A stretch of 64,000 nucleotides of DNA, from contig CALNAJ010000018.1 of the NCBI GenBank assembly GCA_937874695.1, positions 62,001-126,000 on the forward strand. Direction: 5' to 3'. Source of the DNA: an uncultured Lactobacillus sp. (lineage in GTDB: Bacteria; Bacillota; Bacilli; Lactobacillales; Lactobacillaceae). A program made the translations under genes and the position numbers. Within the stretch, counting starts at the first letter, position 1; every line of letters begins with the position of its first letter. Below are positions 16,316 to 26,200 of this stretch, in pieces. The notes under the pieces were generated by a model. It did no database searches. It worked only from the letters and a program-made list of their open reading frames with translations, and was not told the DNA's origin.

Positions 16316-18001
16316 TTGAAAGTAACAGAAATTACTAATCTTGAGTTTGGTAAGATGGTCCAAGCCGCATCGCAAAAGCTAAACCAGAATGCCGATTTTA
16401 TTAATTCATTAAATGTTTTCCCCGTTCCTGATGGGGATACTGGAACCAACATGAGTCTGTCACTACAGAGTGGGGCCAAGTATGAACGCGAAGCCGACAC
16501 TGATGCTGTGGGGGCTTTATCAACGGCCCTAGCCAAGGGCTTACTGATGGGTGCGCGGGGAAATTCCGGCGTTATCCTGTCCCAGATCTTCCGGGGCTTT
16601 TCTCGAAAATTAGCGGACAAGCAAACCTTAACGGCCCAAGACTTAGCTGATGGGTTCGCAGCCGGCGCAGAAACGGCGTACAAGGCCGTTATGAAGCCAA
16701 CTGAAGGAACTATCCTGACGGTTGTCCGTGAGGGTGCTCAGGCCGGCTTAAACACCGCTAAGAAGTCCGATGACATTTTAGCCGTGATGGACGCCGTCTA
16801 CGAAGCTGCTAAGGCAGCCTTGGCAACGACACCAGATTTGCTACCTGTTTTGAAGCAGGTCGGTGTGGTTGATTCCGGTGGTCAAGGGTTGACGTTTGTG
16901 CTCGAAGCCTTTAACGATTCATTAAATGGTCGTGTGGCTGAAGAGGGCGAATACAAGCCTGACGATGCTGAAATGAACGAAATGATTGATGCTGCCCATC
17001 ACCAGAGTGTGCAGGGTAAGCTTGATCCTGAAAGCATTAAGTACGGTTATTGTACTGAAATCATGGTGCGAATCGGCCGTGGGAAGCAAATTGAACACGA
17101 CTTCGATTACGATACTTTCTACAATTATCTCGCTGATTTAGGAGATTCTTTGCTGGTTGTGAACGATGACGAAATCGTCAAGGTTCACGTTCACACGGAA
17201 CATCCTGGTAAGGTCATTGCTTGGGGCCAAGAATTTGGTGACTTAGCAAAGGTTAAGGTCGACAACATGCGGATGCAACAGGAAACCATCATGGAGCATG
17301 ATGAAGATTCTGCTGTAGCAGCACCAGTAGCTGAAGCTGAAGTTCCGGATACGGCGATTATTGCTATCGCTGCCGGTGACGGCCTCGCTACGCTCTTCAA
17401 GAGCCTGGGTGTGACCCATGTGGTCAACGGTGGTCAAACCATGAATCCAAGTACGCAGGATATCGTGGACGCCATCAACAACAGCAAGGCTAAACGTGCC
17501 ATTGTGTTGCCAAACAACAAAAACATCTTCCTGGCCGCTGAACAAGCCGCTCAGGTTGCCGATGTGCCAACGGTTATCGTCCACTCAAAGACGGTTTCCC
17601 AAGGGATGACGGCCATGTTGGGGTACAACCCAGATGCTGAGTTGGATGACAACCAAGCTGCGATGGAGGAAAACTTAGCCGCTGTTAAGAGTGGTCAAGT
17701 GACCCACGCCATTCGGGATACCGAATTGGACGGGTTTGACATTAAAGAAGGTAACTTCATGGGAATCGTCGATGGGACTATCAAGGTGACCGATGCCGAC
17801 TTGTTAAAGACGGCGGTTGCTACGGTGAAGGCCATGCTCGATGATGACAGTGAAATTGTGACAATTATTTATGGGACCGACACGACCGAAGACGTTGCAA
17901 ACCAATTGCAAGCGGCCGTTGAGGACTTAGATGATGAATTAGAAACGGAAGTTCATGATGGGGGCCAACCGGTCTATCCATTCCTGATTTCTGTCGAATA
18001 G
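16316..18001 (+). CDS. fakA: Fatty acid kinase catalytic subunit (DAK2-domain, YloV/FakA)
   Basis: 561 residues. FakA phosphorylates exogenous fatty acids held by FakB proteins so they can enter phospholipid synthesis. The N-terminal DAK2 kinase domain (about 8-200) carries the metal/ATP motif FPVPDGDTGTNMSLS and GARGNSGVILSQIFRGF. A middle domain (to about 330) and a C-terminal DegV-like domain follow. The start codon is TTG, fixed by AAGGAGG eight bases upstream and by the family N-terminus. No FakB is in the window; plsX downstream acts in the same acyl-phosphate pathway. Confidence 0.94.
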   Translation: MKVTEITNLEFGKMVQAASQKLNQNADFINSLNVFPVPDGDTGTNMSLSLQSGAKYEREADTDAVGALSTALAKGLLMGARGNSGVILSQIFRGFSRKLADKQTLTAQDLADGFAAGAETAYKAVMKPTEGTILTVVREGAQAGLNTAKKSDDILAVMDAVYEAAKAALATTPDLLPVLKQVGVVDSGGQGLTFVLEAFNDSLNGRVAEEGEYKPDDAEMNEMIDAAHHQSVQGKLDPESIKYGYCTEIMVRIGRGKQIEHDFDYDTFYNYLADLGDSLLVVNDDEIVKVHVHTEHPGKVIAWGQEFGDLAKVKVDNMRMQQETIMEHDEDSAVAAPVAEAEVPDTAIIAIAAGDGLATLFKSLGVTHVVNGGQTMNPSTQDIVDAINNSKAKRAIVLPNNKNIFLAAEQAAQVADVPTVIVHSKTVSQGMTAMLGYNPDAELDDNQAAMEENLAAVKSGQVTHAIRDTELDGFDIKEGNFMGIVDGTIKVTDADLLKTAVATVKAMLDDDSEIVTIIYGTDTTEDVANQLQAAVEDLDDELETEVHDGGQPVYPFLISVE

Positions 18002-18012
18002 CATTACCAGCA

Positions 18013-18046
18013 AAGGGGTCCAGGACGATTGTCCCGGTCCTCTTTC
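18013..18046 (+). terminator. Probable terminator after fakA
   Basis: AGG, CC and GGAC pair with GTCC, GG and CCT around a GATT loop, followed by CTTT. The T-run is short, so termination may be partial. Confidence 0.55.
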
Positions 18047-18085
18047 GCGTTACAGGTCTACAACACTTAGATGCATGATCTGTTG

Positions 18086-18274
18086 GTCGCCTGCGGCTGC
18101 CAAGGGTTCCGCCTGCTGTGGGGACCGGGAAAAGCCTGAAAAGCGGTCTTTTCCCTCGACTTTAAGCCACGAAGAACCCGTGTCTCAAAGATCGTCCCAT
18201 GGTGTAAAGGTCGGGAGAATCACCCGGCCTAACACCATCGACACGGCCGGCTACACCCTTGGCCTCCTCCGGCT
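18086..18274 (+). repeat. Structured intergenic element, family 1 (copy B)
   Basis: Same block order as copy A. The outer stem is CCAAGGGT (18100-18107) with ACCCTTGG (18255-18262); copy A has CCAGGAT with ATCCTGG. The second hairpin is GGGAAAAG with CTTTTCCC, against GCAAGAG with CTCTTGT in A. The last hairpin arm has changed from ACCGGG to GGTCGGG with a matching change opposite. The conserved loops CTGCTGTGGGGACCG and CGTCCCATGGTGT are identical to A. Confidence 0.83.
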
Positions 18275-18403
18275 TGGACTGATCATTCACGTCAAAGCGT
18301 TGCAGACCCAAGGGAAAGTGAGAGACAATCGTTCTGGACCATGCAATGGTCAGCCATCCGGAAACATTTGAAAGTGGCCAGCTAATCTAACTGATTTCAG
18401 CCT

Positions 18404-18431
18404 TTGACGACTGACAAGTAAGGCGTAAAAT
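18404..18431 (+). promoter_or_regulatory. Candidate recG promoter
   Basis: TTGACG (18404-18409), 16-bp spacer, TAAAAT (18426-18431). A transcript from here would carry the family 1 copy C, in antisense orientation, in the recG leader. Confidence 0.5.
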
Positions 18432-18508
18432 TAAAGTATTGAATTGAGAGCTACCAATGTCGCATCACAGACTATGATTTATTTGAATTCGTGGTTAACT
18501 GTTTGTTT

Positions 18509-18705
18509 AGCTGGAGGCTGTCAGGGATGGCGCCAGCCGTGACAACGGTGTTAGACCGGGTGTTTGATTCTTCCCGGCCTTACAGCGTGGGACGTGTTTG
18601 GAAACTCGTCTGAATTTTGACGAGGTTTCAAACCGAGCCGAAAGCCCGTTCTTTGGCTGCAGGCGGTCCCCACAGCGGCAGAATCCCTGACAGCCGCAAG
18701 CGGAA
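18509..18705 (-). repeat. Structured intergenic element, family 1 (copy C)
   Basis: Read on the minus strand: outer stem TGTCAGGGAT with ATCCCTGACA (10 bp; 18683-18692 and 18519-18528), conserved GCTGTGGGGACCG, a long hairpin with GTTTGAAACCTCGTC and GACGAGTTTCCAAAC, CGTCCC, then the hairpin AGGCCGGG..CCCGGTCT. It faces copy B across about 230 bp and lies 60 bp upstream of recG. Confidence 0.82.
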
Positions 18706-18764
18706 CGAAACGCCAGTTAACCACGAGATTAAAGCAAAACAATAAGGATGGGAGGGGTGTCACG

Positions 18765-20804
18765 ATGGTGAGTTTGAATGATTCGGTCAGTGAACTGGCC
18801 GGAGTTGGGCCGAAACGGGCGCAAGCGCTGAAGTCTTTGGATATCGAGAACGTCAACGATTTGTTGACCTACTTCCCGTTTCGTTACGAGGACTTGCAGG
18901 CCAAGGATCCCACTGAGTTGACCGATCAAGCCAAAGTGACCTTAAAAGGCACCGTGGCCGCCGCTCCCGTGATTTCACGGTTCGGTCGGCGGAAAACCCG
19001 ACTGAACTTCCGGCTGCTCCTGGACGAGCACACAATTATTCCGGTCACATTCTTTAATCAGCCGTGGCTCAAGGATAAGCTGGAGGTCGGGAATGAACTG
19101 GCCGTGTATGGTCGCTTCGATGCCAAGCGTCAGAGCTTAGCCGGCATGAAAATCATCGCCAGTACCGATGACGGTGGTGGCATGGGATCAATCTATCCTG
19201 CCAATAAGGAAGTGCGGCAGGCCACCATTCAAAAGTTGGTTGAGAGTGCCTATGACGCTTACGAACCGGTCATCGTGGACCTGATTCCGGAGCCGTTACG
19301 CGAACAGTATCGCTTGCTGCATCGTCGCCAGATGATTCACGACATGCACTTCCCAGCGGGGGATGCCGCAGCCCAGGCAGCGCGACGAACGGCTAAGTTT
19401 GAAGAGTTTTATCTCTTTGAAACACGCTTACAGATTGTGAAGCAACAGGATCACACGCTTCACGGTCAGGCATTGACTTACGATTTGCCCAAGCTCAAGG
19501 ACTTTATTGCCTCGCTGCCGTATGAACTGACAGACGCCCAGAAACGGGTGGTCAATGAAATCTGTTACGACCTGAAGCGACCGGTCCACATGAACCGGCT
19601 CTTGCAAGGCGACGTGGGGAGTGGGAAGACCGTGGTGGCCGCCGTGGCCATGTACGCGGCTATTACCGCGGGAACGCAGGCCGCCCTCATGGCCCCAACG
19701 GAAATTTTGGCCGAGCAACACGCTAATAATTTAGCGAAGTTGTTTGCCGACTTTCCGGTTAACGTGGCCCTGTTGACGGGGGCTACCAAACCCGCCGCCC
19801 GGAAGACGCTGTTGCCGCAGATTGCCAATGGTGCCGTCAACCTGATTGTCGGGACACACGCGTTGATTCAACCGGAAGTGGCTTACCACGACCTCGGGCT
19901 CGCCGTGATCGATGAACAACACCGTTTCGGGGTCAATCAACGGCAGGCATTGCGCGAGAAGGGGCAACAGCCCGACGTTCTGGCCATGACGGCAACGCCA
20001 ATTCCCCGGACACTGGCGATTACCGCCTATGGGGAAATGGACGTCTCGGTCATCAATGAATTGCCGGCCGGTCGTCAGCCCATTAAGACCTCATGGATTC
20101 GCAGTAATCAGGTAGACAGCACGCTCCGTCAGGTCAAAGCTGAGCTGAGTAGTGGCTCACAGGCCTACGTGGTGACGCCACTGATCGAGGAGTCGGAGGC
20201 CGTCGACATGAAGAACGCCGAGGCCATTTACGAACGCTTCAAGGAGCAGTTCGAACCGACCTATAAGGTGGGCTTACTCCATGGTCGGATGAAAAATGAC
20301 GAAAAAAATGCCGTGATGGATGCGTTCAAGGCTAACGAGTTCCAAGTCCTGGTCGCTACCACCGTGATTGAAGTTGGGGTCGATGTGCCTAACGCTACGG
20401 TGATGCTGATCTATGACGCCGACCACTTTGGCCTGGCTCAGCTCCATCAGTTGCGTGGTCGGGTCGGCCGGGGCAAGAAGGCTTCCGCTTGTATCTTGAT
20501 TGCCGACCCGAAGAATGAGCTGGCCGTTGAACGGATGACGACCATGACCAGTACCAACGATGGATTTGTTTTATCGCAAAAGGATTTGGAATTACGGGGT
20601 CCAGGTGATATTCTGGGTAAAAAGCAGTCTGGGGTGCCCGACTTCAAGGTTGGCGATCCCGTGGCCGACTTGAACATTCTGAGTGCGGCCCAACAGGCGG
20701 CCAAGGAGACGGTGGCTTCCCCCGATTGGGCGGATAAGGACGCCAACTTGGCGCTCGCCGCCTTTCTGAGTACGACGGCCCACCAGAACACCACCATGGA
20801 TTAG
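18765..20804 (+). CDS. recG: ATP-dependent DNA helicase RecG
   Basis: 679 residues. RecG reverses stalled forks and branch-migrates Holliday junctions. The N-terminal wedge/OB domain (about 1-235) starts with a helix-hairpin-helix-like GVGPKRAQALKSL. The helicase domain has Walker A LLQGDVGSGKTVVA, VIDEQHRFGV, TATPIPRTLAI and C-terminal motifs VATTVIEVGVDVPNA and QLRGRVGRGKKAS. The ATG follows GGAGGGGTG. plsX begins 13 bp later. Confidence 0.96.
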   Translation: MVSLNDSVSELAGVGPKRAQALKSLDIENVNDLLTYFPFRYEDLQAKDPTELTDQAKVTLKGTVAAAPVISRFGRRKTRLNFRLLLDEHTIIPVTFFNQPWLKDKLEVGNELAVYGRFDAKRQSLAGMKIIASTDDGGGMGSIYPANKEVRQATIQKLVESAYDAYEPVIVDLIPEPLREQYRLLHRRQMIHDMHFPAGDAAAQAARRTAKFEEFYLFETRLQIVKQQDHTLHGQALTYDLPKLKDFIASLPYELTDAQKRVVNEICYDLKRPVHMNRLLQGDVGSGKTVVAAVAMYAAITAGTQAALMAPTEILAEQHANNLAKLFADFPVNVALLTGATKPAARKTLLPQIANGAVNLIVGTHALIQPEVAYHDLGLAVIDEQHRFGVNQRQALREKGQQPDVLAMTATPIPRTLAITAYGEMDVSVINELPAGRQPIKTSWIRSNQVDSTLRQVKAELSSGSQAYVVTPLIEESEAVDMKNAEAIYERFKEQFEPTYKVGLLHGRMKNDEKNAVMDAFKANEFQVLVATTVIEVGVDVPNATVMLIYDADHFGLAQLHQLRGRVGRGKKASACILIADPKNELAVERMTTMTSTNDGFVLSQKDLELRGPGDILGKKQSGVPDFKVGDPVADLNILSAAQQAAKETVASPDWADKDANLALAAFLSTTAHQNTTMD

Positions 20805-20817
20805 AAGGAGACGAATT

Positions 20818-21852
20818 ATGAAAATTGCCGTTGACGCAATGGGTGGCGATTACGCCCCCGCTGAAATTATCAAAGGTGTCGAATTAGCACGAGACGCTTA
20901 CAGTGACGTTGAATTTTTAGTATACGGACAAGAAGAACAAGTGAAGCCACTGATTCAAAATGACAGCCGCATCACGCTGATGCCGGCCGCCGAGGTTATC
21001 ACCATGGAGGACGAACCCGTTCGGGCCATTCGTCGAAAGAAGCAGTCCAGTATCGTGCTGGCTGCGAATGCCGTCAAGGATGGCGAGGCAGATGCCTTCT
21101 TCTCCGCCGGTAATTCTGGAGCCGTATTGGCCGCTGGTTTGCTGATCGTTGGCCGAATCAAGGGTATCGACCGGCCAGGCTTGACCACGACACTTCCCGT
21201 CTTACGTAAGCCGGACCAGTCCAGCTTTGTGATGCTGGATGTGGGTGCGAATGCTGATACCAAGCCGTTTAACGTCGTGCAATACGCCGTAATGGGTCAG
21301 TACTACGCGCAATCGATCATGCACGTGAAGCAACCCCGGATTGGCCTGTTGAACAACGGGACCGAAGCCGACAAGGGTGACATGGCGCATCAGGCCATTT
21401 ACCAGGCTTTGGCCAGCATCGACAGCATTAACTTTATCGGCAACGTTGAATCACGGGAACTCTTAAACGGGGCCGCAGACGTTGTTGTGACCGATGGGTT
21501 TACTGGAAATGCTACGTTGAAAGCCATTGAAGGAACCGCGCTCTCCATGCTTAAGCTCATCAAGGGTGAAATCATGAGTGGGGGTCTTGGTGGTAAGATT
21601 GGAGCCAGCATGTTGAAGCCGGTCTTCAAGAACGTTCAAAGTGCCATGGATTACTCACAATATGGTGGGGCCGTGCTCTTGGGCTTGAAGGCACCAGTCG
21701 TCAAGACTCATGGTTCCAGCAAGGCGCCAACCGTCAAGAATACAATTGGTCAGATTCGCGAATTGATTGAGACCAAGAGTGCCGATCAGTTGGTCAGCTA
21801 CTTTGCCGATCATACCGACGAGATGGCGGCCTTGAAGGAATCCCTGAAGTAA
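20818..21852 (+). CDS. plsX: Phosphate acyltransferase PlsX
   Basis: 344 residues. It makes acyl-phosphate from acyl-ACP, the donor for the first step of phosphatidic-acid synthesis (used by PlsY). Signature MKIAVDAMGGDYAP at the N-terminus, FFSAGNSGAVLA, LDVGANADTKP, GLLNNGTEADKGD and VTDGFTGNATLKAIEG. It lies between recG and acpP, the usual Firmicutes order, and shares its acyl donor with the ACP encoded next. Confidence 0.97.
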   Translation: MKIAVDAMGGDYAPAEIIKGVELARDAYSDVEFLVYGQEEQVKPLIQNDSRITLMPAAEVITMEDEPVRAIRRKKQSSIVLAANAVKDGEADAFFSAGNSGAVLAAGLLIVGRIKGIDRPGLTTTLPVLRKPDQSSFVMLDVGANADTKPFNVVQYAVMGQYYAQSIMHVKQPRIGLLNNGTEADKGDMAHQAIYQALASIDSINFIGNVESRELLNGAADVVVTDGFTGNATLKAIEGTALSMLKLIKGEIMSGGLGGKIGASMLKPVFKNVQSAMDYSQYGGAVLLGLKAPVVKTHGSSKAPTVKNTIGQIRELIETKSADQLVSYFADHTDEMAALKESLK

Positions 21853-21919
21853 GCGTCAAAATCGTAGTGTTACAGGTCATTTCACACTAAAAATGAATTT
21901 GTGACCGATATTAATTTGC

Positions 21920-21948
21920 TAGACAAGGTCAGCCAAAACGGTTAGACT
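21920..21948 (+). promoter_or_regulatory. Candidate acpP promoter
   Basis: TAGACA (21920-21925), 17-bp spacer, TAGACT (21943-21948), about 30 bp upstream of acpP. The -10 is not a close match, so this is tentative. Confidence 0.4.
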
Positions 21949-21979
21949 ACTTATTGAATACTGTGAGCGAGGGATAGAT

Positions 21980-22231
21980 ATGACGAGAGCAGAAATTTTT
22001 GACAAGATTGCCGATATTATTGCCGATCGGTTTGAAACCGACCGGGACCAAATCAACGAACAGTTGAACTTTAAGAAGGACCTAGACGCCGATTCCATTG
22101 ATTTTGTGGAATTCGTCTTGGAACTGGAAGATACGTTTAACGCGGAAATTTCCGACGAAGACGCCGAGAAATTGATGACCGTTGGCGAAGTGGTCGACTA
22201 CATCGTCGCCCACCAAACCGAAGATAAATAA
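21980..22231 (+). CDS. acpP: Acyl carrier protein
   Basis: 83 residues, acidic four-helix protein that carries growing acyl chains on a 4'-phosphopantetheine arm. The attachment serine is in DADSIDFVEFVLELED; the usual DSLD has Ile instead of Leu, a tolerated change. It is flanked by plsX and rnc, as in Bacillus, where acpP also lies in this position. Its own terminator follows 10 bp after the stop. Confidence 0.95.
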   Translation: MTRAEIFDKIADIIADRFETDRDQINEQLNFKKDLDADSIDFVEFVLELEDTFNAEISDEDAEKLMTVGEVVDYIVAHQTEDK

Positions 22232-22241
22232 CGATTGAGCG

Positions 22242-22275
22242 AGTCCGGGCCGCATTTCTTTGTCCCGGGCTTTTT
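22242..22275 (+). terminator. Terminator after acpP
   Basis: AGTCCGGG pairs with CCCGGGCT (one G-T) and is followed by TTTTTC. Confidence 0.75.
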
Positions 22276-22582
22276 CAATCAATTTATAGAGTGCGGAACA
22301 AGGCGTTAAGGTCCTGAGCATTAACGTCATTAGGCACAAAATACCGGGTCTGGATTTTTGCTTAATGGGGTTAAGCGCAGGGACCTGCCTTGTGGAGCAC
22401 GTTTCGGCTATATAAAATTAGGAGGGCTCCAAACCAGTCCCGTCAGCCAGGAAGCACCGATACCTGAGACGGACGAATTGGGACGGAACGTCCAATTATG
22501 TAGAACCGAAGCAACACCAAAACGAGAACCAACCACAGACTCAAGATACCAAGCAGAACAACAGAAATGAGGGAATTAGCGC
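22276..22582 (+). other. Leader region of rnc, no clear gene
   Basis: About 300 bp that probably contain the rnc-smc-ftsY promoter (TATAAA near 22411 is the best -10). A 70-codon frame ending at 22570 has no family resemblance and its C-terminal part is compositionally odd (Thr/Gln/Arg-rich); I treat it as non-coding. A small stem GGACG..CGTCC occurs near 22470-22490. RNase III often controls its own leader, but nothing here proves that. Confidence 0.4.
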
Positions 22583-23278
22583 GTGATTGCTGGATTAAAT
22601 CAAGAATTAAAAGATAACTTCGATATCCATTTTAAAGACCAATCCTTGCTAGATGAGGCGTTTACGCAGGCTTCTTACGTCAACGAACACCCCAATCAGG
22701 GACTTAAATTTTATGAACGCATTGAATTTTTAGGGGATGCGGTTATGCAGTTGGTTGTATCCAACTACATTTTCCGGCGGTACCCCAACATGCCACAGGG
22801 ACGGTTGACCCGGTTACGGGCAGCCATGGTGAATGAACAGAGCTTTGCTAGTTTTGCGCGTGAGTGCCACTTCGACCAGTATATTCGTTTGGGTCGGGGT
22901 GAAGAGAAGGCGCAAGCCCGGCAACGTGACTCCCTGTTATGTGATATTTTCGAATCATTTATCGGGGCGTTGTACATGGACCAAGGCCTGGACAAGGTCG
23001 TTGGTTTTGTCACGACGGTCGTTTTTCCTAAATTGGATGAGGGCCGTTTCGACGAGTTCTTTGACCACAAGACGGAATTACAGGAGTTGGTTCAGAAGAA
23101 CGGCTCCGTCACCATCGACTACCGTTTATTAGACGAAGAGGGTCCCGACAACGATCGCGCCTTCGAAGTCGCCGTTTACGTGGACGATAAAAAATTGGGT
23201 GAGGGCCACGGCCACTCGAAGAAGCACGCCGAACAGAATGCGGCGCGCCACGCCCTGGAGAATTTGAAAACAGAGTAA
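22583..23278 (+). CDS. rnc: Ribonuclease III
   Basis: 231 residues. Cleaves double-stranded RNA, processing rRNA precursors and antisense duplexes. The nuclease signature FYERIEFLGDAVMQLVVS (about 40-57) contains the acidic metal ligands; the second acidic pair is in DIFESFIGALYMDQG. A C-terminal dsRNA-binding domain ends GHGHSKKHAEQNAARHALENL. GTG start with TGAGGGAA upstream. It forms an operon with smc (12 bp) and ftsY (overlap). It would also process RNA duplexes such as the type I toxin-antitoxin pair at 42.6 kb. Confidence 0.96.
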   Translation: MIAGLNQELKDNFDIHFKDQSLLDEAFTQASYVNEHPNQGLKFYERIEFLGDAVMQLVVSNYIFRRYPNMPQGRLTRLRAAMVNEQSFASFARECHFDQYIRLGRGEEKAQARQRDSLLCDIFESFIGALYMDQGLDKVVGFVTTVVFPKLDEGRFDEFFDHKTELQELVQKNGSVTIDYRLLDEEGPDNDRAFEVAVYVDDKKLGEGHGHSKKHAEQNAARHALENLKTE

Positions 23279-23290
23279 GGATGACTAACG

Positions 23291-26200
23291 ATGCGGTTAA
23301 AGACATTAGAAATTAGCGGGTTCAAGTCCTTCGCGGATAAGACCCGAATTGACTTTTTGCCGGGGATGACCGGCATCGTCGGCCCTAACGGTAGTGGAAA
23401 GAGTAATATTTCTGAAGCTGTGCGGTGGGTTTTGGGGGAACAGTCAGCGAAGAGTTTGCGAGGCAGTAAGATGCCCGACGTCATCTTCGCTGGGTCAGCC
23501 GACCGCCATCCTCTGAATCGTGCGGCAGTGGCGATTACGCTGGATAACAGTGACCATTACTTGAAGAGCGATTACACGGAGTTAACAATTAGCCGTATCT
23601 TGTATCGGTCCGGCGAAAGTGACTATCAGATCAACGGGCAGAACTGTCGGTTGCGGGATATCACGGAGCTCTTAATGGACTCGGGAATGGGACAAGACTC
23701 GTTCTCGATTATTTCGCAAGGGCGAGTTGAGGCAATCTTTAACAGTAAACCCGAGGAACGACGGAACATCGTTGAAGAAGTCGCCGGTGTTTACAAGTAC
23801 CGTAAGGATAAGGAAAAGGCCCAACGCGAGCTGGAAGAGACCATGACGTACCTGCATCGGGTTGAGGACATTGTGGCCGAACTCGAAGGTCGCTTGGAGC
23901 CCTTGGAAGAACAGAGCAGTTTAGCTGAGGATTATCTGGACCAGCAAAAGAAGTATGCGTTGTTGGAAAAGACCCAGTTGGTGCGACAACTGCATACAGA
24001 ATTGAATCAAAAGGGTTCCGCGGATGCGGCGGTTAAGGAAAAGCAACAATTAGTTGCTGACCACCAGACGGCGGAGCGCGACCAGACGACAACGGTTCAG
24101 GCGCTCAAGCAGCGTCAGACGGCGTTGTTAGCCAAGAAGGATGACTTGCAGGCTAAGTTGGTTGCGGCCACTCGGAAGGTCGAACAGTGTCAGGGACAGG
24201 TGAATCTGTCCGGCGAACAACAACGGCACCAAGACGAACAACGTCAAGCGGCCACGGATCAGCGCCAACAGTTACGACGTGAAATTGCGTCGGACCAGGA
24301 ACAGTTGGCGACTACCGAACAGGCCCTAAAGGATCTAACGGCGGCCATGACCACGGCCAAGACTGAGATTCGTGAACTGACTAAGGCAACGGCACCCAAG
24401 ACACTGAGTGATCTGCGAGCTAAATTGGAACAACTGCGGACGACCTATTTCGATCAGAAACAGAGCGTTGCCAATTGGCGAAACCAACGGCAATACATTC
24501 AGCAGAATCAGGAACGGTTATTGCAGCAAGGCGAACGGGTCGCCCGGCAGCTAGCTGATTTACAGGCGACCGAAAAGGCGGCTCAGGCCAAAGTTGATAC
24601 GGCCACCGCAGCGGCGACGACGTACAAGTCCGAGCTGAATGCGGCGGAACAGGCCCTCGATACCGAGGCCGGTCAGTACCAACAGCAACAGCAGACCTAC
24701 CAGCAATTGCAACACAACTGGCAGGCGGCGTTGGAAGTCTATCAACGTGCGCAGACCAAGGCAGCGAGTCAACAGGCGGCTTCGGCCGAGTATGGGGGCT
24801 TCTACCAGGGTGTGCGGGCCATTCTCAAGCAACGGCAACGGTTCTCCGGTCTCTTAGGGGCCGTCTCAGAGTTGCTGGACGTGCCTGAGCGTTACACGGC
24901 AGCCGTTGAATATGCACTGGGTGGTCAGCTCCAGCAGGTGGTCGTGGATAACGAATCAACGGCGAAATCCGCTGTGACTTACCTGCGTCAACAACGTGCT
25001 GGGCGGGCGACGTTCCTGCCGCTGACGGCCATTCACGGGCGTCAGGTCGACCGGACGACGCGGCAAAACTTGCAGTCGCTGGCCGGCTTCCTGGGTATTG
25101 GGAGCGACTTAGTCAAGATTGACGACCGGGCCGCCAACATTTTAGAGTACCTGTTGGGAACCACGATCTTTGCGAGCGACCTCGACGCTGCGGTGGCCAT
25201 TAGTCAGCAGATTCATCACCGTTATCGGGTGGTCAGTCTGGCCGGCGACGTGGTCAGCGCCAGCGGGGCCATTACCGGGGGACAAGCGCGGCAGAATCAC
25301 AGTAGCGTGCTCCGGCAACAACAGGACTTGCAGCAGTTACAAGCGTCAATCGCTAAAATGAAACCACAGTTACAGGAACAAGAAGCGAAGATTAAGACGA
25401 CTAGAGCCGCCATGTTGGCCAGCGAACAGCGGAGCCAGACGCTCCAGGCGACCATCAATCGGTTACAGCCGCAGTGTCGGCAACTGGACGATGACTTAGC
25501 CAGTGCACAAACGGCACTGTCTCAAGCCAGTCGGCAGGTCAAGGCGGCCCAGTTGGATATCGACCAGGCGAAGAATGCTGGGGATGACCAACAGGACGCG
25601 CACTTGGCCGAACAGATTTTGACCGGTGAGAAGCAGATTACGGCGACCGAAGCGCAAGTCCAGACCGTCCAGAAACAGATTGAAACGGTCACGGCTGAAC
25701 AGACGACCAAGCAAGCCCAACTCTCTGAGAAGCAGGCTTGGCAGGCTGGGGCCAAGGAACGCCAGCAGCAGCAACGTACGACCTGTGCGGACCTGAAACA
25801 CCGCATTGCAGCGGCCGAGCAACAAGTCACCACCTTGACCACCGATCTGAAAAAATTGGATCAGCAGGAGGCATTGACGCCGGCCGAAGCCGAGACCCAA
25901 TTGAAGCAGGCGCAGGACGATCGGAAAGCTATCGACCACGAACTGGTGACCAGTAACGAAACGTTGACCACGGTCAATGACCAGTTAACAACGGCTGAGG
26001 ACGCGAACCAGCGGACCAGTGGCTTGTTGCAATTGGCCAACGACGACTTGCAACAGGCGCAGGTCAAGCAGACCCGTTTGGCTGCATTGATCGACCAACA
26101 ACAGAATCAACTTTCCGAGAAGTACCAGCTGAGCCTAGCCGGTGCGGAGACCGAAGTTAGCGACCTTCCCGATACCGAGTTGGCCGTGCAGTTGAAGTTG

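Noticed and set aside
18075..18371. 98-codon frame after fakA
   Set aside because: It lies entirely on the family 1 structured element and has no homology I recognise.
22358..22570. 70-codon plus-strand frame before rnc
   Set aside because: Starts without a ribosome-binding site, composition unlike a folded protein; better read as the rnc leader.
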